Notes: generated from the letters alone by a model not told the origin. A stretch of DNA of 64,000 bases from CAWEQW01 sp963811365 (GCA_963811365.1 CAWEQW010000008.1:992001-1056000); one strand, 5' to 3'; shown: positions 1 to 8,796, counted from the stretch's first letter. Translations and numbers: made by a program.

Positions 1-381
1 GGCCGCGTCCTTGCGTGCCTTCCCGGACTCCCAGCACACCAGGTCGGCGATCTCGCTCTGCCGGTCCAGCACCAGGTCGTGCAGCCGCAGCAGCACCTGC
101 TCGCGGTGCCGCACCGTGGTGCGGGCCCAGGCCCGCTGCGCCCGGCGGGCCCGCGTGAAGGCCTCGGCGACGTCGTCCGGCGTGGACTGCGGCACCGAGC
201 CCAGCGGCTGTCCGTTCAGCGGCGAGAACGTCGCGACGCTGCCGTCTCCGGTGGCCAGCACCCGCGAGGTCAGCGAGCGCACGTAGGCGGGGTCGAGGGC
301 GTAGGACGCACTCGGGTCGTGCTGCGGGTCCCGGAGCTCGGAGGTGGAGCCGGGCCGGGCGGGGTCGGGCTGCGGTTTCAT
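1..381 (-). CDS. Aldehyde dehydrogenase family protein, N-terminal part (probably succinate-semialdehyde dehydrogenase)
   Basis: The frame is open from an ATG at 381 to the left edge, giving the first 127 residues; the rest lies outside the window. After a polar Pro-rich leader it reads as the N-terminus of an NAD(P)-dependent aldehyde dehydrogenase: an SLTSRV...GDGSVATFSPLNGQPLGSVP region followed by the helix AFTRARRAQRAW and LHDLVLDRQSEIADLVCWESGKARKDA, which matches the first subdomain of succinate-semialdehyde dehydrogenases (GabD2-like). The catalytic Cys and Glu would be beyond the edge, so substrate cannot be confirmed. The gene faces left, divergent from the small gene at 573. Family call is good; substrate is inference. 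Confidence 0.72.
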   Translation of the reverse strand, partial: MKPQPDPARPGSTSELRDPQHDPSASYALDPAYVRSLTSRVLATGDGSVATFSPLNGQPLGSVPQSTPDDVAEAFTRARRAQRAWARTTVRHREQVLLRLHDLVLDRQSEIADLVCWESGKARKDAA

Positions 382-572
382 GTACCGAGGGTATGTGAGC
401 CGCGTCGCACCTGCTACCCCTTGGTAACAAAACCCGTGAGCGGTGTGGGCGAGACCGGCCGGTGCGACCGACGTCACGTGCGATGTAGGAGCCAATCCGC
501 GCCTCTGCCTGTTACATCAGAGGTATCCTGGAGGAGTTCGGGTTCCAGTCCACCTCGGAGAGAGAAGATGCC

Positions 573-707
573 ATGTCCACCGGGCCGTCGATGATGCTCG
601 AGCTCGCCGCCAGCCACATCGAGGAGCGCCGCCGCGACGCGCGGGCGCACGCCGAGCGGATCCGGGCCCGGCGGCATCCGCGGCTGCGCCGCCACCAGAG
701 TCGCTGA
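573..707 (+). CDS. Small basic protein, 44 aa, unknown function
   Basis: This short frame begins at ATG 573 behind a purine-rich ribosome-binding tract (GGAGAGAGAAG, about 5-9 nt upstream) and ends with TGA at 707. The product is short and strongly basic: an N-terminal MSTGPSMMLELAASHIEERR helix followed by an Arg/His-rich tail ending in RLRRHQSR. A strong hairpin lies 30 nt after the stop (738-770), which fits an independent transcription unit. It has no domain that I recognise. The amphipathic, positively charged helix could bind nucleic acid or membrane, but that is only a guess. It is divergent from the aldehyde dehydrogenase. Its reality rests on the ribosome-binding site, the terminator and codon third positions that are nearly all G or C. 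Confidence 0.5.
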   Translation: MSTGPSMMLELAASHIEERRRDARAHAERIRARRHPRLRRHQSR

Positions 708-737
708 GGCCTGCCGCGCGGCCCGTGACCCGCACGT

Positions 738-770
738 GGGGTGGCGGGCTCCCGGGACGCCCACCACCCC
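738..770 (+). terminator. Hairpin terminator after the 44-aa gene
   Basis: A 12-bp stem with one mismatch (738-749 against 759-770) and a 9-nt loop follows the stop of the small gene by 30 nt. There is no T-run, as is usual in GC-rich actinobacteria. Confidence 0.5.
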
Positions 771-944
771 CGCACGTCCGGGTGTGCCCGCAGCTCGGCC
801 TGCGCACGGCCGACTGTGAGCCTGCACGCAGAGCTGACGTGGCACAACCCGCGACTCTGCGCAGCCGGCGCGACCTTCACAAACCTGAAGACGGCAAGGG
901 TTGCGCCCGCGCGGGCCGAGAGGTAAGGGCCCCCGGGACACGCC

Positions 945-975
945 GAAGGCCCCGGTCGCCTCGACCGGGGCCTTC
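945..975. terminator. Strong bidirectional hairpin terminator
   Basis: A perfect 14-bp stem (945-958 pairing with 962-975) closes a 3-nt loop. It lies 14 nt beyond the stop of the leftward membrane-protein gene, so it is well placed to end that transcript. It could also stop rightward readthrough. Confidence 0.75.
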
Positions 976-989
976 TCGTGCGTGCTGGT

Positions 990-1568
990 TCAGGCGGTGG
1001 CGGGTTTCGCCGATCCGATCCGGACCTCGGCCTCCTGCGGGGTGTGCCGCAGGTGCAGGATGCCCAGGATGCTGAGCACGAGCATCACCAGGGCTCCGAT
1101 GAAGGCCGCGATGGCGCCGTACAGCGCGATCGAGGCCATCTGGCCGAACGCGTAGGCGTTGAGCAGCAGGCCGCGCAGGGTCTCACCCTTGAACACGGTG
1201 GCGACGAGACCGGCGAGCTCCTCGTTCTTCGGGTCCGCCATCGACTTGGCGCTCAGCTGCGCGTAGGTCTGGCCCTTCGTCATCTCGTCGATGTGGACGG
1301 CGATGAAGTGGTCGGCGTAGGCCTGGGCCTGGGCCCCGGTCGTCAGCTGCTGGCCGGCGTACTGGCTCAGGTAGGGCTTGACGGCGGGGTCGCTGAGTCC
1401 GTCGCTGCCCTTCTCGGGGAAGTAGATCTGCTGCGCGGACAGCTGGGTGGTCACCTGGTCGGAGACGAAACTGTGGGCCCAGAAGAGCAGCCCTCCGGCG
1501 ACGGCGAGAACAGCTGTCAGCGCAAGGCCGGCAACGACCATGAGTGCATCGAACGTACGGCGGCGCAT
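990..1568 (-). CDS. Small membrane protein with two transmembrane segments (LigA-misannotated actinobacterial family)
   Basis: The ATG at 1568 has GAGAGGG about 7 nt upstream and is preferred over an upstream in-frame codon that has no ribosome-binding site. The 192-aa product has an N-terminal membrane helix (residues about 7-30, FDALMVVAGLALTAVLAVAGG), a roughly 100-residue extracytoplasmic section rich in Gln, Tyr and Lys, and a second helix (about 147-172, ASIALYGAIAAFIGALVMLVL). Proteins of this kind are often database-labelled aromatic ring-opening dioxygenase LigA, but there is no dioxygenase motif here. It is monocistronic and bounded by the strong hairpin at 945-975. Function is unknown; a cell-envelope location is inferred from the helices. 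Confidence 0.8.
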   Translation of the reverse strand: MRRRTFDALMVVAGLALTAVLAVAGGLLFWAHSFVSDQVTTQLSAQQIYFPEKGSDGLSDPAVKPYLSQYAGQQLTTGAQAQAYADHFIAVHIDEMTKGQTYAQLSAKSMADPKNEELAGLVATVFKGETLRGLLLNAYAFGQMASIALYGAIAAFIGALVMLVLSILGILHLRHTPQEAEVRIGSAKPATA

Positions 1569-1755
1569 GACGAATCCCTCTCTACATGGGCCCCTGGGGA
1601 GCCCGGTGGTCCTGTCTGGTTGACGAGTCAAGTGTTTCTTTACTTTCGCGGTGTCCGTGAGAGACGAAGGTCCCCTCTGAGGCGGCCGTAAGGCATGACT
1701 GTGCGCGGACGTACGTCCGGGACGTCGGATGGGTAAAGGCGCAGGTCAGCGCAGG

Positions 1756-1775
1756 GCGGCTCCGCGGGGAGCCGC
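1756..1775 (-). terminator. Hairpin downstream of the nitrilase gene
   Basis: A perfect 8-bp stem (1756-1763 with 1768-1775) and a GCGG loop sit 3 nt past the nitrilase stop. This is a plausible end for the guaB-guaB3-nitrilase transcript. Confidence 0.5.
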
Positions 1776-1778
1776 AGC

Positions 1779-2576
1779 TCAGGACAGCACGAGGCGGGAC
1801 CGCTCGGCGAGGTCGGCACGGCGCTCCCGGCCCATCGGGTGCTCCCGCTGCACGCGGCGCACCTCGACCACGTCGAGCTCGGCGACCACGACTCCGGGCT
1901 GGGCGTCGGCGCGCTCGACCGGCCGGCCCTCGGGGTCGTAGACGGCGCTGCCGCCGTTGAACTCCCAGGCACCACATCGCCCGCTGAGCCCCGCGAGCAC
2001 CACGTAGATGCCGTTGTCGAGCGCCCGCGCCGCGTAGTAGAGGTCGCGGCGATGCTCCGAGCCGACGAAGTACGCCGCCGGGCAGAGGTAGGCCTGCGCG
2101 CCGTCGCGCGCCGCGGCGGCGGCGTGCTCGGGGAAGCACCCGTCGTAGCAGACCCCGAGGCCGAGCTCCCACCCGTCGACGACCACGGAGCCGCCGCGCT
2201 CACCGGCGACGAAGTGCTCCCGCTCCGCGCCGCAGAGGTGCTGCTTGTCGTAGGCCACCCGGACCGTGCCGTCGGAGACGGCGAGCACCGAGATGGTGGG
2301 GCCGCCGGGACGCCGCACCGCGGCGCCGACCAGCACGACGACGTCGGGCCGGGCCGCTCGCAGCGGCCCCAGGCGAGGGTCCTCGGGGCTCAGGGCGGCC
2401 GCCGGCGACCACGCCTCGACGTCGTACCCGGTGAGGAAGAGCTCGGGCAGCACCACCACGCGGGCGCCCGCGTGGGCGGCCTCATCGACCAGCCGCACCG
2501 CCGTCGCGACGTTGGCCGTCACGTCGCCGGAGACCGATGCCTCCTGCGCCGCGGCGACGCGCAGCGCGGACGTCAC
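1779..2576 (-). CDS. Carbon-nitrogen hydrolase (nitrilase superfamily)
   Basis: The 265-aa protein carries the full nitrilase-superfamily triad: Glu45 in VVLPELF, Lys111 in AYDKQHL, and Cys143 in GVCYDGCFPE. It should hydrolyse a non-peptide C-N bond (amide or nitrile) in the cytoplasm. The surrounding motifs are closer to omega-amidase/N-carbamoyl-type amidases than to true nitrilases, but the substrate cannot be read from the sequence. The GTG start at 2576 overlaps the TGA of guaB3 in a GTGA junction, implying translational coupling and co-transcription with the purine genes upstream. Whether it acts in purine metabolism is not shown by the sequence. Confidence 0.85.
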   Translation of the reverse strand: MTSALRVAAAQEASVSGDVTANVATAVRLVDEAAHAGARVVVLPELFLTGYDVEAWSPAAALSPEDPRLGPLRAARPDVVVLVGAAVRRPGGPTISVLAVSDGTVRVAYDKQHLCGAEREHFVAGERGGSVVVDGWELGLGVCYDGCFPEHAAAAARDGAQAYLCPAAYFVGSEHRRDLYYAARALDNGIYVVLAGLSGRCGAWEFNGGSAVYDPEGRPVERADAQPGVVVAELDVVEVRRVQREHPMGRERRADLAERSRLVLS

Positions 2577-3680
2577 TGGACGACGACCTCCACGCGCTGG
2601 AACTCCTTGAGGTCGGTGTAGCCGGTCGTCGCCATCGAACGACGCAGCGCGCCGACGAGGTTCATCGTGCCGTCCGCGGTGCGCGAGGGCCCGAACAGGA
2701 TCTCCTCGAGCGTGCCGACGGTGCCGATCTCGATCCGCTCACCGCGGGGCAGCTTGGCGTGCCACGCCTCCGAGCCCCAGTGGAAGCCCTGGCCCGGAGC
2801 CTCCTCGGCGCGGGCCAGCGGGGAGCCGACCATCACCGCGTCGGCTCCGCAGGCGATGGCCTTGGCGAGGTCCCCGCTGCGCCCGATCGAGCCGTCGGCG
2901 ATGACGTGCACGTAGCGGCCGCCGGACTCGTCGAGGTAGTCCCGCCTGGCCGCCGCCACGTCGGCCACCGCGCTGGCCATCGGCACCGAGAGGCCGAGCA
3001 CGGTCCGGGTGGTGTGCGCGGCGCCGCCGCCGAAGCCCACGAGCACGCCGGCGGCGCCGGTGCGCATCAGGTGCAGCGCCGCCTGGTACGTCGCGCAGCC
3101 ACCGACGATGACCGGCACGTCGAGCTCGTAGATGAACTCCTTGAGGTTCAGCGGCTCGGCCTGGCCGGAGACGTGCTCGGCGGAGACCGTGGTGCCGCGG
3201 ATCACGAACATCTCGACGCCGGCGTCCACGACGGTCTTGGCGAGCTCCTTGGTGCGCTGCGGCGACAGCGAGCCGGCCACCGTGACGCCGGCCTCGCGCA
3301 GCTCGCGCAGCCGCGCGGTGACCAGCTCGGGCTTGACCGGCTCGGCGTAGATCTCCTGCATCCGCCTGGTCGCGGCGGCACCCGTCGAGCTCGGCCACCT
3401 CGTCGAGCAGGTCGGAGGGGTCGTCGTACCGGGTCCAGAGCCCCTCGAGGTCGAGCACGCCGAGGCCGCCGTGCCGGCCGAAGGCGACCGCGGTCCGCGG
3501 GGACATCACCGAGTCCATCGGGGCCGCCAGGATCGGCAGCTCGAAGCGGTAGGCGTCGATCTGCCAGGCGACGGACACCTCCTCGGGGTCGCGGGTGCGC
3601 CGCGACGGCACGATCGCGATGTCGTCGAAGGAGTACGCGCGGCGACCCCGCTTGGCACGGCCGATCTCGATCTCGGTCAC
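2573..3680 (-). CDS. guaB3: GuaB3-type IMP dehydrogenase-family protein, frameshifted in this sequence
   Basis: From GTG 3680 one frame gives VTEIEIGRAKRGRRAYSFDD through LDLEGLWTRYDDPSDLLDEVAELDG. The next frame then continues with TRRMQEIYAEPVKPELVTARL to the stop at 2573. The two halves join seamlessly if one base is removed near 3380 (GGGTGCCGCC read as GGGGCCGCC), giving about 368 aa, the normal length for the actinobacterial GuaB3 family. It has the TIM-barrel phosphate site, including IADGSIGRSGDLAKAIACGADAVMVGSPLA, but no CBS domains. Known GuaB3 proteins lack a demonstrated essential IMPDH role and often accompany guaB. It lies 71 nt downstream of guaB. Because the flanks are conserved I regard the break as more probably a sequence error than a real mutation. 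Confidence 0.82.
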
Positions 3681-3751
3681 TGGCTTCTCTCTGTGTCGCG
3701 GTACGTCTGTCGCAGCAAGTCGGCGCCCGGCGGCGGTGCGCCGTGTCGAGA

Positions 3752-5269
3752 CTAGCGAGTGGTGTAGTTCGGCGCCTCGACCGTCATCTGGATGTCGTGC
3801 GGATGGCTCTCCTTGAGACCCGCCGACGTGATCCGGACGAACCGGCCGCGCTCCTGCAGCTCGGGGATGGTGCGCGCCCCGACGTAGAACATCGACTGGT
3901 GCAGCCCGCCGACGAGCTGGTGGGCGACGGCCGACAGCGGCCCCCGGTAGGCGACCTGGCCCTCGATGCCCTCTGGCACGATCTTGTCGTCGCCGGCCAC
4001 GTCGGCCTGGAAGTAGCGGTCCTTGGAGAACGACCTCTTGCCGCGCGAGGCCATCGCGCCCAGCGAGCCCATGCCCCGGTAGGACTTGTACTGCTTGCCG
4101 TTGACGAAGATCAGCTCGCCCGGGCTCTCCTCGCAGCCGGCCAGCAGCGAGCCGAGCATCACGGTGTCCGCCCCGGCCACCATCGCCTTGGCGATGTCGC
4201 CGGAGTACTGCAGCCCGCCGTCGCCGATCACCGGGACGCCCGCGGGCCGGCAGGCCAACGACGCCTCGTAGATCGCCGTGACCTGCGGGACGCCGACCCC
4301 GGCCACCACCCGTGTCGTGCAGATCGAGCCCGGCCCGACGCCGACCTTGACCGCGTCGACGCCGGCGTCGACGAGCGCCTGGGCGCCGGCTCGGGTGGCC
4401 ACGTTGCCGCCGATGACCTGGACGTCCTTGGTGACCGGCTCCTTCTTGAGCCGGCGGATCATGTCGAGCAGCAGCCGGGCGTGGCCGTTGGCGACGTCCG
4501 CGACGAGCACGTCCACGCCGGCCTCGGCGAGCATGCAGGCGCGCTCCCAGGCGTCGCCGAAATAGCCGATGGCGGCGCCGACCATGAGCCGCCCGGCCTC
4601 GTCCTTGGTGGCGAGCGGGTACTGCTCGGACTTCACGAAGTCCTTGACGGTGATCAGGCCGGTGAGGCGGTTGCTCTCGTCGACCAGCGGGAGCTTCTCC
4701 AGCTTGTGCTTGCGCAGCAGCGCCGCGGCGTCGTCGGAGGAGATCCCGGTCGGCGCGGTCACCAGCGGCATCGGCGTCATCACCTCGCGGACCGTTCGGC
4801 CGGGCCACTGGCCGACCGGCACGAACCGCAGGTCACGGTTGGTGATGATGCCGACCAGGACGTCGTCGTCGTCGACCACGGGCAGGCCGGAGATCCGGTA
4901 CTGCCCGCACCGCTCGTCGAGCTCCTCGAGCGTCGCGTCCGGGCCGATCGTCACCGGGTGCGAGATCATCCCGGACTCCGATCGCTTGACGTAGTCGGCC
5001 TGCTCGGCCTGGTCGGCGATCGAGAGGTTGCGGTGCAGCACGCCGAGCCCGCCCTGCCGGGCCATCGCGATCGCCATCCGCGACTCGGTGACGGTGTCCA
5101 TCGCGCTCGACACCAGCGGCAGGCTCAGCTCGATGTCGCGGGTGAGCCGGGAGGTGGTGTCGACCTCGCTCGGCACCACGTCGGTCTCGCCGGGCAGCAG
5201 CAGCACGTCGTCGTACGTCAGACCGAGGGCGGCGAACTTCTCCGGCACGCCGGCGGGGGTCAGGTTCAT
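3752..5269 (-). CDS. guaB: IMP dehydrogenase
   Basis: This 505-aa enzyme catalyses NAD-dependent oxidation of IMP to XMP, the committed step to GMP. The start chosen is ATG 5269, which has GGAAGG 5 nt upstream; a TTG 12 nt earlier would overlap that site. Visible features are the N-terminal barrel (LTYDDVLLLPGET, SSAMDTVTE), two CBS domains at about residues 100-215, and the catalytic loop GVGPGSICTTR with Cys317, followed by IGDGGLQYSGD and the flap region GKRSFSKDRYF. A -10-like TAGACT lies at 5317-5322, with no convincing -35. It heads the leftward guaB-guaB3-nitrilase unit. Confidence 0.95.
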   Translation of the reverse strand: MNLTPAGVPEKFAALGLTYDDVLLLPGETDVVPSEVDTTSRLTRDIELSLPLVSSAMDTVTESRMAIAMARQGGLGVLHRNLSIADQAEQADYVKRSESGMISHPVTIGPDATLEELDERCGQYRISGLPVVDDDDVLVGIITNRDLRFVPVGQWPGRTVREVMTPMPLVTAPTGISSDDAAALLRKHKLEKLPLVDESNRLTGLITVKDFVKSEQYPLATKDEAGRLMVGAAIGYFGDAWERACMLAEAGVDVLVADVANGHARLLLDMIRRLKKEPVTKDVQVIGGNVATRAGAQALVDAGVDAVKVGVGPGSICTTRVVAGVGVPQVTAIYEASLACRPAGVPVIGDGGLQYSGDIAKAMVAGADTVMLGSLLAGCEESPGELIFVNGKQYKSYRGMGSLGAMASRGKRSFSKDRYFQADVAGDDKIVPEGIEGQVAYRGPLSAVAHQLVGGLHQSMFYVGARTIPELQERGRFVRITSAGLKESHPHDIQMTVEAPNYTTR

Positions 5270-5372
5270 GGGGCCTTCCAAGGCAGCGCGGGAGCATGAG
5301 CGGGCGGCAGGCCCTCAGTCTACCGGGGCGCCCCGTTGCGCCCCCCCAGCCGCCCGCCCAGCGCGGGCCCGC

Positions 5373-6350
5373 TCAGGCGGGGGTGCGCTCGCCTCGGCGG
5401 GACGGTCCGGGGGTCAGAGCCGCCAGCCCGGCGGTCACCACGACGGTGTCCCCGGAGAGCCTCACCCGGCCGCGGAGCCCGGAGGCGAACACCAACGGCA
5501 GCAGCGCCGGGTTGTCGGCGCGGGCGCGCAGCAGCACGGACGGTGCACCGGTGGCTCCGGCGGCGCGCGCGTCCGCGTCCTCGCCCACCGGCTCGGTGAG
5601 CGTCGCCAGGCCGACCACCTCGGTGCCGACGACCGCGACCTGGGCGCCGTAGGGTGGGGCGAGCAGCCGGGCGGCCAGCCGCTCGCTCAGCCGCGGAAGC
5701 GGAGCGGCGAACCGGCGGTACACCGACTCCCCGGAGCACCGCGCGTGCATCCGCACCAGCGAGGGCGCGTCGTCCAGGGTCGCCGTCCGCACCAGTGGCG
5801 CGGCGTCGCCTGCCACGGCCCGGACCGGCGCTTCGGAGGGCGTCGACCGTCCCTCGAGCAGGTCCGCGGCCAGCCCGACGAACGCGGCCGCCCGGGCGTG
5901 CTCGGTCGCGGTGAACACAGCGGTACGGCGCAGCGCGACGTGGCCGTCGCCGCACGGCAGGTCGAGGGTGTCCTGCACGGCCGCGAGCGGGCCCGCGTCC
6001 CCGGCCCCCGGCGCCGCGTCCAGCAGCTCGGCGAGCACCTGCTCGGCGGAGTCCGGGGCTACCCGCAGCCGGCGGGCCGCATGCAGGTAGCGCGTGGGCC
6101 CGTCGACCAGCGCGTGCTCGGTGCAGGCCGCCACCGCCACCTGCCGTCCACCGGCCCCCTCGACCAGCGCGGCGACGTCAGCGAGCCGCCATCTCGCGGG
6201 CGCGCGCAGCACCAGCTCGTCCGTGACCCCGCCGACACCGGGGAAGATCTGCAGACCCAGGATGTTGACCTTGCGGTCACCGCAGCGGGCGGCCAGCGTG
6301 GCCAGCGACCCCGGCCGCTCGGACAGCGTGGTGCGCACTCTCCACAGCAC
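5373..6350 (-). CDS. ACT-domain plus GNAT-domain protein
   Basis: The 325-aa product starts at GTG 6350, which is preceded by a perfect AAGGAG at 6-nt spacing; an upstream GTG at 6392 keeps the frame but has no such site. Residues about 1-70 form an ACT domain (LWRVRTTLSERPGSLATLAA, VNILGLQIFPG), a small-molecule, usually amino-acid, sensing fold. Residues about 185-300 form a degenerate GNAT-like domain (LVRTATLDDAPSLVRMHARCSGESVYRRF), and the acetyl-CoA pyrophosphate loop is not clearly kept. An ACT-GNAT arrangement suggests an acetyltransferase, or a GNAT-derived sensor, controlled by a ligand. The target is unknown. It stands alone between guaB and the groEL terminator. Confidence 0.75.
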   Translation of the reverse strand: MLWRVRTTLSERPGSLATLAARCGDRKVNILGLQIFPGVGGVTDELVLRAPARWRLADVAALVEGAGGRQVAVAACTEHALVDGPTRYLHAARRLRVAPDSAEQVLAELLDAAPGAGDAGPLAAVQDTLDLPCGDGHVALRRTAVFTATEHARAAAFVGLAADLLEGRSTPSEAPVRAVAGDAAPLVRTATLDDAPSLVRMHARCSGESVYRRFAAPLPRLSERLAARLLAPPYGAQVAVVGTEVVGLATLTEPVGEDADARAAGATGAPSVLLRARADNPALLPLVFASGLRGRVRLSGDTVVVTAGLAALTPGPSRRGERTPA

Positions 6351-6534
6351 AGTCGGCTCCTTCGTCGTGGGCCACCAGTCAACGGCAGGCACGTTCCGGG
6401 AGCCTTGCGGTCGTGTTGCGGGCGTGAGAACTGCCTCCCGCGTAGACCGACGTACCTGGTGGGGTTGGCCCGCCCGGTTCGGCCAGGTTCGTCCAGGTTC
6501 TCAGCGCGACCTGGTACGTCGGCGTACGAACAGC

Positions 6535-6568
6535 GCGACGCCGCCCGGGCGGACCCGGGCGGCGTCGC
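6535..6568 (-). terminator. Strong terminator of the groESL operon
   Basis: A perfect 15-bp GC-rich stem (6535-6549 with 6554-6568) closes a CGGA loop, 32 nt past the groEL stop. No other gene reads through it from the right. Confidence 0.75.
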
Positions 6569-6600
6569 GGTGCTGCGGGGTGCTGCGGGGTGCGGCCTGC

Positions 6601-8222
6601 TCAGTGGCCGTGACCGTGGCCGTGGCCGCTGGCCGGAGAGTCCTCTTCCTCCTCCGGCTTGTCCACGACCAGCGTCTCGGTCGTGAGCAGCATGCCGGCG
6701 ATGGACGAGGCGTTGACCAGCGCGGAGCGGGTGACCTTGACCGGGTCGAGGACGCCCTGGGCGACCAGGTCGCCGTACTCCTCGGTGGCGGCGTTGTAGC
6801 CCTCGCCGACCTTGCCCTCGCGGACCTTGGTGACCACCACGTAGCCGTTGACCCCGCCGTTCTCGGCGATCCAGCGCAGCGGCTCGTCCGCGGCCTTGGC
6901 CACGATGCGCACGCCGGTGGCCTCGTCGCCAGTGAGCCCGAGGTCGTCCTTGAGCACGGAGACGCCGTGCACCAGAGCCGAGCCGCCGCCGGCGATGATG
7001 CCCTCCTCGATCGCGGCGCGCGTCGCGGAGACGGCGTCCTCGATGCGGTGCTTCTTCTCCTTGAGCTCGACCTCGGTCGCGGCACCGACCTTGACGACGC
7101 AGACGCCGCCGGCCAGCTTCGCGAGCCGCTCCTGGAGCTTCTCGCGGTCCCAGTCGGAGTCGGTGCTCTCGATCTCGGCCTTGATCTGGGCGACCCGGCC
7201 CTGGACGGCGGCGTTGTCGCCGGCGCCCTCGACGATCGTGGTGTTGTCCTTGGTGATCACCACGCGCCGGGCCTGGCCGAGCACCTCGAGGCCGACCTGG
7301 TCGAGCTTGAGGCCCACCTCGGGAGCGATCACCTGGCCGCCGGTGAGGGTGGCGATGTCCTCCATCATCGCCTTGCGGCGGTCGCCGAAGGCCGGCGACT
7401 TGACCGCGGCGGCGTTGAAGGTGCCGCGGATCTTGTTCACGACCAGCGTGGAGAGCGCCTCGCCCTCGACGTCCTCGGCCAGGATGAACAGCGGCTTGCC
7501 GGCCGAGATGACCTTCTCCAGCAGCGGCAGAAGCTCGGAGATCGCGCTGATCTTGCCCTGGTGCAGCAGGATGTACGGGTCCTCGAGGACGGCCTCCATC
7601 CGCTCCGCGTCGGTGACGAAGTACGGCGAGATGTAGCCCTTGTCGAACTGCATGCCCTCGGTGAAGTCGAGCTCGGTGCCCATCGTGTTGGACTCCTCGA
7701 CGGTGATCACACCGTCCTTGCCGACCTTGTCGAAGGCCTCGGCGAGCAGCTCGCCGATGTGCGCGTCACGGGAGGACACCGTGGCGACGGCCGCCATGTC
7801 GGCCTTGTCGTCGACGTCGCGGGCCAGGTCGCGCAGCGCCGTGCCCACGCGTCGACGGCCTTGTCCATCCCGCGCTTGAGGCTCATCGGGTTGGCTCCGG
7901 CGGCCACCGCGCGCAGGCCTTCGTGCACCATCGACTGGGCGAGCACGGTGGCGGTCGTGGTGCCGTCGCCGGCGACGTCGTTGGTCTTGGTGGCGACCTC
8001 CTTCGTCAGCTGGGCACCCAGGTTCTCGAACGGGTCGTCGAGCTCGACCTCGCGAGCCACGGTGACACCGTCGTTGGTGATGGTGGGGGCGCCCCACTTC
8101 TTGTCCAGGACGACGTAGCGTCCCTTGGGGCCGAGCGTCACCTTGACGGCGTTCGCGAGCGCGTCGACGCCGCGCTCGAGCGAGCGGCGGGCGTCCTCGT
8201 CGAACTCAAGAATCTTCGGCAT
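6601..8222 (-). CDS. groEL: Chaperonin GroEL, His-tailed GroEL1 type, frameshifted in this sequence
   Basis: The chaperonin subunit reads from ATG 8222 (MPKILEFDEDARRSLERGVDALANAV, with LGPKGR and DGTTTATVLAQ of the ATP site) to KRGMDKAVDA near 7848, where the frame is lost. It resumes one base out of phase at VGTALRDLARDVDD and runs to 6601. One missing base restores about 540 aa, the family length. The C-terminus is SGHGHGHGH rather than the usual Gly-Met repeats; histidine-rich tails mark GroEL1-type chaperonins of actinobacteria, which act in specialised folding or metal or nucleoid functions while another GroEL does the bulk work. It follows groES by 114 nt and shares its CIRCE-controlled promoter. 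The break is probably a sequence error. Confidence 0.88.
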
Positions 8223-8336
8223 TGATCAGACCTTTCTGAGCTGACGGGCAGCTCCGGGCGGAGAAGACACAGCCCCAGGGGCCCGAACAGGTCGAGCCGC
8301 CCGGGGCGGAGTCAGGATGGAACGACGAGCCGGACG

Positions 8337-8630
8337 TCAGCCGACGACCGCGAGCACGTCGCGGGCCGAGAGGATGAGGTACTCCTCGCCGGAGAACTTC
8401 ACCTCGGTGCCGCCGTACTTGCTGTAGATGACCTTGTCGCCGACGGTGACGTCGAGCGGGACGCGGTTGCCGTTGTCGTCGACGCGACCCGGACCGATCG
8501 CCAGGACCTCGCCCTCCTGGGGCTTCTCCTTGGCGGTGTCGGGGATGACCAGGCCGGATGCCGTGGTCTGCTCGGCGTCGAGCGGCTTGACGACGATCCG
8601 GTCCTCGAGAGGCTTGATGTTGACCGACAC
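8337..8630 (-). CDS. groES: Co-chaperonin GroES
   Basis: The 97-aa heptameric lid of the GroEL chamber starts at GTG 8630 with GGAGGT 8 nt upstream. This gives VSVNIKPLEDRIVV, the family's normal N-terminus, and rules out the longer upstream reading. The mobile loop (DAEQTTASGLVIPDTAKEK) and the C-terminal YGGTEVKFSGEEYLILSARDVLAVVG are intact. It is the first gene of the groESL operon, with a leader of about 130 nt from the promoter at 8768-8796. Confidence 0.97.
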   Translation of the reverse strand: MSVNIKPLEDRIVVKPLDAEQTTASGLVIPDTAKEKPQEGEVLAIGPGRVDDNGNRVPLDVTVGDKVIYSKYGGTEVKFSGEEYLILSARDVLAVVG

Positions 8631-8737
8631 GGTGTCGACCTCCACTTTCCCGTTTGATCGAGAGACGGTTTGGTTGCGAGACGTGGTGCCTGCTCGGTGA
8701 CGTACGCCGTCGCGGGGGTCGCACGTCGTCGCAAGCG

Positions 8738-8764
8738 CTGGCACCCTCGTGGGGAGAGTGCCAA
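8738..8764 (-). promoter_or_regulatory. Promoter-proximal CIRCE-like HrcA operator
   Basis: CTGGCACCC-N9-GAGTGCCAA fits the CIRCE inverted repeat (TTAGCACTC-N9-GAGTGCTAA) with a few mismatches. It begins just downstream of the groES -10, over the expected transcription start. Confidence 0.75.
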
Positions 8765-8767
8765 CGG

Positions 8768-8796
8768 AATCTATGCCGCGATTAGCACTCGGTCAA
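8768..8796 (-). promoter_or_regulatory. groESL promoter
   Basis: On the minus strand, TTGACC (8791-8796) and TAGATT (8768-8773) are separated by exactly 17 nt, a near-consensus housekeeping promoter. The -35 falls inside the 9-nt spacer of the distal CIRCE element, so repressor binding there would block polymerase. Confidence 0.8.

Noticed and set aside
825..890. Half-sites resembling CRP (TGTGA) or Rex (TTCACAA) operators
   Set aside because: Only one arm is present in each case and there is no promoter or rightward gene to control.
2537..5299. Very long rightward open frame (about 920 codons) opposite guaB3 and guaB
   Set aside because: It is an antisense shadow of GC-rich codons; its product is Arg/Gly/Ala/Pro-rich without domains. 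The same applies to long frames at 11234-14449, 26607-31445 and 43263-46136.
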